Shown here: piece by piece, positions 1 through 5,225 of the stretch
How positions within the stretch are numbered: position 1 is the first letter of the stretch
Layout: each line of letters opens with the position of its first letter
Source of the DNA: Fusobacteriota bacterium
GTDB lineage: Bacteria; Fusobacteriota; Fusobacteriia; JAPLKR01
Reading direction: 5' to 3'
Assembly (NCBI GenBank): GCA_026387965.1
Contig: JAPLKR010000066.1
Coordinates: 1-5,767 of the forward strand
Length of the DNA stretch: 5,767 nucleotides
The notes under the pieces: model-generated
What the model was told of the DNA's origin: nothing
What the model saw: the letters and a program-made list of their open reading frames with translations, nothing else
Database searches by the model: none
Made by a program: the position numbers and the translations under genes

Positions 1-1
1 T

Positions 2-295
2 AAAGCTGAAATTATGCCAAATCATTTATCTGAAGAGGTGAAAAGTTCTAGGCTTCGTCGTTTAATTGAACTTCAATCAACCGTTTCAAATAGTATGAGT
101 CAAAATTATTTGGATACAATACAAGAAATATTAATTGAGGGGAATTCGGAAAAAAGTGATGAATATCTACAAGGAAGAACAGATTCAAATAAAGTGGTGC
201 TTGTGAAGGCTGATGGCATAATTAGTCCAGGTGATTTTATTAAAGTTAAAATTGTAGAAGCAAAAACGTGGACATTATATGGAGAGAGAGTATAA
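2..295 (+). CDS. miaB: MiaB, tRNA-2-methylthio-N6-dimethylallyladenosine synthase (3' end, TRAM domain)
   Basis: This is the C-terminal end of a radical-SAM methylthiotransferase that adds a methylthio group at C2 of isopentenyl-adenosine 37 in tRNAs reading UNN codons. The reading frame is open to the left edge, so the gene starts outside the window and the ATG at 14 is an internal methionine. The visible part holds the end of the radical-SAM region (M-P-N-H-L-S-E-E-V-K, then RLRRLIELQ), followed by a TRAM RNA-binding domain. The TRAM region shows the MiaB signatures EGNSEKSDEYLQGRTDSNKVV and VEAKTWTLYGE. The iron-sulfur cysteines and the SAM site lie upstream and cannot be checked. The GRTDSNKVV and AKTW.LYGE pattern fits MiaB better than its paralogues MtaB or RimO. 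The stop lies 2 nt before the probable start of rho, which suggests co-transcription and translational coupling. Confidence 0.93.
   Translation, partial: KAEIMPNHLSEEVKSSRLRRLIELQSTVSNSMSQNYLDTIQEILIEGNSEKSDEYLQGRTDSNKVVLVKADGIISPGDFIKVKIVEAKTWTLYGERV
281..286 (+). promoter_or_regulatory. Ribosome binding site of rho, inside the end of miaB
   Basis: GGAGAG within the purine-rich stretch 281-290 lies 11 nt before TTG 298 and is the only good Shine-Dalgarno-like sequence near the rho start. The in-frame ATG at 268 has no comparable sequence before it, so this site favours TTG 298. The spacing is somewhat long, which leaves some doubt. Confidence 0.55.
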
Positions 296-297
296 CT

Positions 298-1545
298 TTG
301 GAAAAAAATATCTTAGAAGCGGTTGGAAGAGTCTTTGCGCTTTCAATGGCAGAATTAAATGAAGTGGCCCTGTTTTTTAAAATAGAAAAAATTGAAGAGA
401 GGAATCGCCAAGAGTTACTTGACACTATTTTAACAAAACTTTATTCACATCCATCCTATGCTAAAGGATATTTAGAGATTATGGAAGATGGGTATGGGTT
501 TTTAAGAGAGAGTAATATTAGCGTTGATGTGTATCTTTCGGCCACGCAAATATCACGATTTCGTCTTAGAAACGGAGATTTGATTCTTGCTGAAGTGAGA
601 AAACCACATGAAACTGAAAGAACTTATGCGGCGTTAAAGTTGGTTTGTTGCAATGGTAAAGATCTACGTGAACTTTTTACACGCCCGCATTTTGATTCGC
701 TAACGCCAACTTATCCAACGGAGCAACTTTTTTGTGAAACTTCAGACGAAATTGTATCAAATCGCTTAATTGATTTGATAGCGCCCATTGGAAAAGGTCA
801 AAGAGGGCTTATTGTGGCACCACCTAAAGCAGGAAAAACGATGTTTTTAATTGACCTTGCTAACGCTATGATTGTAAATCACCCTCAAATTCAGGTTTGG
901 ATCTTACTTATTGATGAAAGACCAGAAGAGGTAACGGATATTAGAGAAAATGTAAAGGGTGCAGAAGTGTATGCTTCTACATTTGATGAAGAGGCTAAAA
1001 ATCATATTCAACTTACTGAAATGCTTATTGAGAGAGCGAAAAGGCTTGTGGAGAGTGGAAAAGATGTTGTTATTTTGATGGATAGTTTGACACGTCTTGC
1101 AAGAGCATACAACATAATAGTCCCTTCTAGTGGAAAACTAATTTCAGGTGGGATTGACCCTGCAGCACTGTATTTTCCTAAGAAATTTTTTGGTGCTGCT
1201 AGAAATATTAAAGATGGAGGTAGTTTAACCATAATTGCAACGGCATTAATTGAGACAGGCAGTAAAATGGATGATATTATTTATGAAGAATTTAAAGGAA
1301 CAGGTAATATGGAGCTTCACTTAGATCGTTCACTTGCACAACTTCGATTATTTCCAGCAGTGGATATTTTACGTTCAGGCACTCGAAAAGAGGAACAATT
1401 ATTAGAAAAAAATATCATTGAAGGTATATGGAAACTAAGGTGCGTTATATATGAAGAGCGTGATAAAGTGGGGGCTTATAGAAAATTTATTGAACTTATC
1501 AAACGGACTAAGAGTAACGCAGAAATGATTAAAGACTTTATGTAA
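298..1545 (+). CDS. rho: Transcription termination factor Rho
   Basis: Rho is a hexameric RNA-dependent ATPase and helicase that terminates transcription of untranslated RNA. From TTG 298 it has 415 residues, close to the 419 of E. coli Rho. In order there are an N-terminal helical region (about 1-50), a cold-shock-like RNA-binding fold starting at GYLEIMEDGYGFLR (about 57-114), and a RecA-type motor. Walker A is APPKAGKT (174-181, Lys180), DERPEEV is at 206-212, and Walker B is VVILMDSLTRLARAYN with Asp262. The SGKLISGGID, EEFKGTGNMELHLDR and RSGTRKEE (359-366) segments hold Q-loop, R-loop and arginine-finger elements. All key motifs look intact. The long N-terminal insertion of many clostridial and actinobacterial Rho proteins is absent. 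ATG 268 is an alternative start adding ten residues, but it overlaps miaB and lacks a ribosome site. The next gene begins 10 nt after the stop. Confidence 0.97.
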   Translation: MEKNILEAVGRVFALSMAELNEVALFFKIEKIEERNRQELLDTILTKLYSHPSYAKGYLEIMEDGYGFLRESNISVDVYLSATQISRFRLRNGDLILAEVRKPHETERTYAALKLVCCNGKDLRELFTRPHFDSLTPTYPTEQLFCETSDEIVSNRLIDLIAPIGKGQRGLIVAPPKAGKTMFLIDLANAMIVNHPQIQVWILLIDERPEEVTDIRENVKGAEVYASTFDEEAKNHIQLTEMLIERAKRLVESGKDVVILMDSLTRLARAYNIIVPSSGKLISGGIDPAALYFPKKFFGAARNIKDGGSLTIIATALIETGSKMDDIIYEEFKGTGNMELHLDRSLAQLRLFPAVDILRSGTRKEEQLLEKNIIEGIWKLRCVIYEERDKVGAYRKFIELIKRTKSNAEMIKDFM

Positions 1546-1555
1546 TGGGGGATAA

Positions 1556-2632
1556 ATGAGTCGAAAGGGAGTGATAGTAGTATTGTTTGTTATTTTGGCC
1601 GTACTTATACTCTTGATATGGAAAAAAAATCAAGAGTTCTCCCTTGAAGCATTGGTTCAAGAGAGTTCACAAATAGAAATATCTGAAGTAACAGATACTG
1701 ATTTGATTAGTGAGCAGAATCTCGAAGAAGACTCAGGAATAGAAATACTTGAAGAAAATTATACAGAGTATTCACAAGAGTATGAATTTGTGAAAGAAAG
1801 TGTTGAAACACTGAGTTATACGGTAAGGCGCGGTGATACATTATACAGAATTGCACATGTATACAAAACAAGTGTTAATGCACTAAGATATAATAATCCA
1901 CAGCTTAAGGGTAGAAATGGAGTAACTCAAGGTGAAGTGCTCACCATTTTAAAAAACAATGTGATATCGTATAAGGTGAGCAGTGGGGAATCACTCTTTT
2001 CAATAGCTAAAAAATTTGGCAGTACTGTTGAAACAATTCAAGACTTAAATCATTTGAATGGCAGCGAAATAAAAAAAGGAGATAGTATCTATATTCCCAT
2101 TGAGAATCAAAGTATTTTGAAAATATTTGGTGTAGAGCCTTTAACAACAGCTATTCAAAAAAAAATTATCCAAACAATTATCCCTAAAGTAACTAATAAA
2201 AGTGCGACTAATATAAAACAAATAATGGGCAGTAAAACTTTTTGGCCAGTGGAATGGTTGGGTGTAACGAGTAACTATGGAATCAGGTTTCATCCGGTAT
2301 TAAATCGTTATGTAAAACATAAAGGGGTAGATTTAAGAGCAAGAGTGGGAGATAAAGTTCGTGCTTTTAATAGTGGAACGGTTACTTTCACAGGATATAT
2401 GGACGGTTATGGCAATCTTGTCGTAATTTCACATAGTGGTGGATTAGAGACACGTTATGGACATCTTAATTCTATTTTAGTTCAAAACGGAAGTGTTGTA
2501 AAAAAAGGAATGGTTATTGGAACGGCAGGGGCAACGGGAAGAGTTACGGGACCACATTTACATTTTGAAGTACGAATGAATGGCAGAGAGATTGATCCGA
2601 CAAAATATCTGAAAAGTTCTGTCACAACGTAA
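1556..2632 (+). CDS. Membrane-anchored LysM-M23 family peptidase (peptidoglycan endopeptidase)
   Basis: This is a predicted cell-wall hydrolase of 358 residues. A basic MSRK start and one hydrophobic segment (about 5-22) form a signal anchor with no lipobox or clear cleavage site. An acidic, Glu-rich linker follows (about 27-85). Two LysM domains come next, at about 87-132 (YTVRRGDTLYRIA) and 137-182 (YKVSSGESLFSIA); they bind peptidoglycan glycan strands. The C-terminal M23 (LytM/Peptidase_M23) domain spans about 236-350. Its zinc-site residues are all visible: His255 and Asp259 in HKGVDL, His303 in YGH, and His334/His336 in PHLHFEVR, so it should be an active metallo-endopeptidase cutting peptide cross-links rather than a degenerate EnvC/NlpD-like activator. 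A GGGGG run 4 nt before the ATG serves as ribosome site. It sits 10 nt after rho, so transcription probably comes from the miaB-rho unit. Its exact bond and cellular role (growth, division or sporulation) cannot be told. Confidence 0.92.
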   Translation: MSRKGVIVVLFVILAVLILLIWKKNQEFSLEALVQESSQIEISEVTDTDLISEQNLEEDSGIEILEENYTEYSQEYEFVKESVETLSYTVRRGDTLYRIAHVYKTSVNALRYNNPQLKGRNGVTQGEVLTILKNNVISYKVSSGESLFSIAKKFGSTVETIQDLNHLNGSEIKKGDSIYIPIENQSILKIFGVEPLTTAIQKKIIQTIIPKVTNKSATNIKQIMGSKTFWPVEWLGVTSNYGIRFHPVLNRYVKHKGVDLRARVGDKVRAFNSGTVTFTGYMDGYGNLVVISHSGGLETRYGHLNSILVQNGSVVKKGMVIGTAGATGRVTGPHLHFEVRMNGREIDPTKYLKSSVTT

Positions 2633-2641
2633 GAATATAAC

Positions 2642-2670
2642 TTGACAAAAAGTTTAAAATACTGTAAAAT
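2642..2670 (+). promoter_or_regulatory. Sigma-A promoter of the rpmF-plsX-fabH unit
   Basis: A perfect -35 box TTGACA (2642-2647) is separated by 17 nt from a -10 box TAAAAT (2665-2670), one base from consensus. It lies in the 87-nt gap between the M23 peptidase gene and rpmF, with transcription expected to start near 2677 and a leader of about 43 nt. A second TATAAT at 2692-2697 has no matching -35 and is probably chance in AT-rich DNA. No terminator is visible before this promoter, so read-through from the upstream genes remains possible. Confidence 0.8.
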
Positions 2671-2719
2671 ATTAAGGTATTGTAGTGATTATATAATCTA
2701 AGATAGGAGGGTTTTTAAG

Positions 2720-2908
2720 ATGGCAGTATCTCCAAAAAGAGTATCGAAAGCAAACAAAAGAATGAGAAGATCGCATCATGCGATTACAGCAACTCAATTC
2801 TCAGCTTGTCCAAACTGCGGAGAACCTAAAGTATCACATAAAGTATGTCTTGAGTGTGGATACTATGATGGTAAGCAAGTGATAGGTCAAGAAGAAACTA
2901 ACGCATAG
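2720..2908 (+). CDS. rpmF: Large ribosomal subunit protein L32 (zinc-binding form)
   Basis: L32 is a small basic protein of the 50S subunit; this one has 62 residues, normal for the family. The conserved N-terminus MAVSPKRVSKANKRMRRSHH is followed by a zinc ribbon with Cys30-x2-Cys33 (CPNCG) and Cys43-x2-Cys46 (CLECG), so this is the zinc-binding C+ type rather than the cysteine-less form made under zinc starvation in some Bacillota. An AGGAGG ribosome site (2705-2710) lies 9 nt before the ATG. A strong promoter sits just upstream and a short intrinsic terminator just downstream, a layout suited to high expression of L32 with lower expression of the following lipid genes. The association of rpmF with plsX is widespread in bacteria. 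The DUF177 (YceD) gene that often precedes rpmF is not next to it here. Confidence 0.97.
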   Translation: MAVSPKRVSKANKRMRRSHHAITATQFSACPNCGEPKVSHKVCLECGYYDGKQVIGQEETNA

Positions 2909-2925
2909 TTATCAATATACGTTCG

Positions 2926-2953
2926 AGCAAGATTATGATCTTGCTTTTTTCTT
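2926..2953 (+). terminator. Intrinsic terminator or attenuator between rpmF and plsX
   Basis: AGCAAGAT (2926-2933) and ATCTTGCT (2938-2945) form a perfect 8-bp stem with a TATG loop. A T-rich tail follows directly (2946-2953, five T then CTT). This is a classic Rho-independent terminator shape, though the stem is short and only moderately GC-rich. No convincing promoter follows it before plsX, so it probably acts as a partial terminator that lowers plsX-fabH expression relative to rpmF. Confidence 0.75.
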
Positions 2954-2976
2954 AATTAATGGCCATGGAGGGATAA

Positions 2977-3999
2977 ATGAAAATTGCAGTAGATGCAATG
3001 GGGGGGGACCATTTCCCTTCGGTTCCTGTAGAAGGAGCAATCAGAGCATTGCAAGAAAATTCTGAGATTGAAGTTATTTTGGTTGGGGATGAAACAGTAA
3101 TCAAAAAAGAATTGTTGAAATATGAAGCAGAGAACTATGATAAAAATAGAATCTCTATTAAACATACCGATGAATATATTGCGATGGATGAATCTGAACC
3201 AGTAAGCGCTGTAAGAAAAAAGAAAATGGCTTCGGTAAATGTGGCACTACATATGGTGAAAGCCCATGAAGCGGTAGCTTGTGTATCTGCGGGTAATACA
3301 GGAGCTTATATGGCAGCGAGTTTTATGATTCTCGGTCGCGTGGAAGGTGTTTTAAGACCAGCCATTACAACTATTTTTCCGGGAAAAAATCGCGTAAGTG
3401 TTTTACTTGATGTAGGCGCAAATGCAGATTCAAAACCCGAATATTTAGAACAGTTTGCATTAATGGGTTCAGTTTATGCAGAAATTGTTTTAAAGAAGAA
3501 AAATCCTAAAGTAGGGCTGCTAAATATTGGTGTAGAAACAACTAAAGGAAATGAGTTGATTGTTCAAGCCTACGAGCTTATAAACAAGCGTAGTGATATT
3601 AATTTTGTAGGAAATGTAGAGCCAGGTGACTTAATGTTTGGTGATTTGGATGTAATGGTTTCTGATGGATTTACTGGAAATATTGCCCTTAAAACAGGAG
3701 AAGCTATGGCAAGGCTTATGAAACAGTTGATTCGAGAAGCTATTGAAAAAAGCACGATGGCAAAGTTGGGATATGTTTTAACAATGAAATCGACTTTTGA
3801 TGAAATTTCTAAAAAAATGAATCCTTCTGAGTATGGGGGAGCAATCTTTTTAGGAATAGATGGAGTGACTATCAAAGCACATGGTTCTTCAGATGTTCAA
3901 GCGCTGAAAAACGCAATTAAAGTAGCTCACGATATGGAAAAGAAGAAACTTGTGGAATCACTAAGAGAACGCTTTAGTAAAAAAGCAGATATAATTTAG
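2977..3999 (+). CDS. plsX: Phosphate acyltransferase PlsX
   Basis: PlsX converts acyl-ACP and inorganic phosphate to acyl-phosphate, the donor used by PlsY to acylate glycerol-3-phosphate in phospholipid synthesis. It works as a peripheral enzyme at the inner face of the membrane. The 340-residue length is typical. Family signatures are present in order: MKIAVDAMGGD at the N-terminus, SAGNTGA (104-110), LDVGAN (144-149), NIGVETTKGNE (183-193), VSDGFTGN (228-235), YGGAIFLG (286-293) and HGSS (302-305). A GGAGG site (2967-2971) lies 5 nt before the ATG, which supports this start. The codons for the conserved Met-Gly-Gly produce a run of eight G (3000-3007), unusual in such AT-rich DNA. The gene lies 68 nt after rpmF, across a terminator-like hairpin, and 37 nt before fabH. 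Confidence 0.97.
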   Translation: MKIAVDAMGGDHFPSVPVEGAIRALQENSEIEVILVGDETVIKKELLKYEAENYDKNRISIKHTDEYIAMDESEPVSAVRKKKMASVNVALHMVKAHEAVACVSAGNTGAYMAASFMILGRVEGVLRPAITTIFPGKNRVSVLLDVGANADSKPEYLEQFALMGSVYAEIVLKKKNPKVGLLNIGVETTKGNELIVQAYELINKRSDINFVGNVEPGDLMFGDLDVMVSDGFTGNIALKTGEAMARLMKQLIREAIEKSTMAKLGYVLTMKSTFDEISKKMNPSEYGGAIFLGIDGVTIKAHGSSDVQALKNAIKVAHDMEKKKLVESLRERFSKKADII

Positions 4000-4036
4000 T
4001 GTTTTTTGGATTTTACAGTTAAGGAGATTAACAAAT

Positions 4037-5026
4037 ATGCAACTTTTTGGAAGTGAAATATTAGGATTAGGAAGAGGTCTTCCTGATCGCATCATGCATA
4101 ATAGTGAATTGGAAAAAATTGTTGAAACAAGTAGTGAATGGATAAAAAGCAGGACAGGTATTGAAAAGAGATATATTGCAGCAGAGGATGAAGCGACCTC
4201 GGACTTATGTGCAAAAGCGGCAGTAGAAGCACTTGAAAAAGCTAATGTCGATGCATCTGAGATTGATTTAATTATTGTAGCTACAATGTCGCCGGATTAT
4301 ATGTATCCCGCCACTGCAGCATTGGTTCAGTATAAAATTGGCGCTGTAAATGCTGGGGCATTTGATTTAATGGCAGCATGTTCGGGATTTGTATATGCAT
4401 TGGTAACGGCCGAAAATTTCATCCGTTGCGGACGATATAAAAAAATATTGGTTATTGGTGGAGAAGTATTTTCAAAAATACTTAACTGGAAGGATAGAAA
4501 CTCTTGTGTGCTCTTTGGTGATGGCGCTTCTGCGGCAGTTATTTCACAAACAGAAGATAGTTCAAAAGGGATTATATCATTTGAACTTGGTGCAGATGGA
4601 TCAGGCTTTGACAAACTTATTGCAGTTGCGGGAGGGACAAAAAATCCTATCACGGCAGAAGCCCTTGAAAAGAAAGAGCATCTTTTAACCATGAAAGGTT
4701 CAGATATTTTCAAATTTGCTGTACGCATAATTCCTGAATCAATTCAGAGAGTTCTTGCTAAAACAGATTACAAATTAGATGATATTAAGCTGATTGTACC
4801 TCATCAAGCTAATTATAGAATTCTTGAATCAGCGGCAAAACGTTTAGGTGTAGGAATGGATAAATTCTTTATGAATATGGATAAGTATGCAAATACTTCG
4901 GCAGCTTCGATTGGGCTTGCACTTTACGATGCGTTTGAAGAAGGCGCGTTGAAAAAAGGAGACTTGACACTTTTAATAGGATTTGGTGCAGGATTAACCC
5001 ATGCGACATGTATAGTAAGATTATAA
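4037..5026 (+). CDS. fabH: Beta-ketoacyl-ACP synthase III (FabH)
   Basis: FabH condenses a short acyl-CoA primer, usually acetyl-CoA, with malonyl-ACP to start type II fatty acid synthesis in the cytoplasm. The protein has 329 residues, typical for the family. The catalytic triad is complete: Cys115 in AACSGF, His256 in PHQAN and Asn286 in NTSAAS. Other signatures are SSEWIKSRTGIEKR near the N-terminus, LFGDGASAAVI (159-169) and LLIGFGAGLTHA near the C-terminus. The EWI-RTGI and GFGAG patterns fit KAS III rather than a chalcone-synthase or HMG-CoA-synthase relative. Primer preference (acetyl versus branched) cannot be read reliably from the sequence. An AAGGAG site (4021-4026) lies 10 nt before the ATG. 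The gene is 37 nt after plsX with no terminator between them, so both are probably on one transcript, which ends at the hairpin following fabH. Confidence 0.97.
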   Translation: MQLFGSEILGLGRGLPDRIMHNSELEKIVETSSEWIKSRTGIEKRYIAAEDEATSDLCAKAAVEALEKANVDASEIDLIIVATMSPDYMYPATAALVQYKIGAVNAGAFDLMAACSGFVYALVTAENFIRCGRYKKILVIGGEVFSKILNWKDRNSCVLFGDGASAAVISQTEDSSKGIISFELGADGSGFDKLIAVAGGTKNPITAEALEKKEHLLTMKGSDIFKFAVRIIPESIQRVLAKTDYKLDDIKLIVPHQANYRILESAAKRLGVGMDKFFMNMDKYANTSAASIGLALYDAFEEGALKKGDLTLLIGFGAGLTHATCIVRL

Positions 5027-5060
5027 ATAAATCATAAGTTTGTAGCTTTTGATTTAATAG

Positions 5061-5110
5061 AAAATATAAAAGGTAATTGCTTGAAAAAGGTGATTGCCTT
5101 TTATATTTTT
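5061..5110 (+). terminator. Intrinsic terminator after fabH, probably bidirectional
   Basis: Bases 5061-5081 pair with 5089-5109 around a 7-nt loop. The stem is about 21 bp and includes GG/CC at 5072-5073/5097-5098, several G-T wobbles, and an A-run facing a T-run at its base. The 3' side ends in five T (5106-5110). It closes the rpmF-plsX-fabH unit. Because the 5' arm starts with an A-run, the - strand copy also ends in T, so it could stop transcription leaving the insertion sequence on the other strand. Confidence 0.82.
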
Positions 5111-5225
5111 GTGAAGTGTAAAGCATTTTATAATTTAGTACTTTCGAGGTCCTATATTTAGTTAAATAGCTACGCCTCTTTTTTCATGTCTTAAACGGTA
5201 CTTTTGAATATTTAGAATTCCATTC
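5111..5225. other. Intergenic stretch without a gene, between fabH terminator and IS element
   Basis: No coding region is supported here. It holds a possible second hairpin followed by six T: GAGGT 5146-5150 pairing with GCCTC 5174-5178, T-run 5179-5184. Inside it TATTTA and TAAATA (5155-5160 and 5163-5168) form a small palindrome. A near-identical decamer flanks it, GTACTTTCGA (5138-5147) and GTACTTTTGA (5198-5207). An isolated TATAAT at 5129-5134 lacks a good -35 box. Confidence 0.5.

Noticed and set aside
14-16. ATG as start of a separate small TRAM-domain protein
   Set aside because: The frame is open to the window edge and the residues before it continue the MiaB pattern; no ribosome site precedes it.
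1008-1232. 74-codon open frame on the - strand
   Set aside because: It lies wholly within the conserved motor domain of rho, has no ribosome site and resembles no known protein.
2692-2697. TATAAT as a second rpmF promoter
   Set aside because: No -35-like sequence at the right distance; the upstream TTGACA-17-TAAAAT promoter explains the unit better.
2956-3165. 69-codon open frame on the - strand
   Set aside because: It is antisense to the start of plsX, with low-complexity Phe/Cys-rich content and no family signature.
3570-3875. 101-codon open frame on the - strand
   Set aside because: It is antisense to conserved plsX motifs and has no recognisable domain; the composition is that of a shadow frame.
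4455-4688. 77-codon open frame on the + strand
   Set aside because: It overlaps fabH in another frame, which is intact and complete.
4327-4728. 133-codon open frame on the - strand
   Set aside because: It is antisense to the catalytic core of fabH; long shadow frames here follow from the codon use of fabH.
4869-5126. 85-codon open frame on the - strand
   Set aside because: It spans the end of fabH and its terminator hairpin, and it lacks any recognisable domain or ribosome site.
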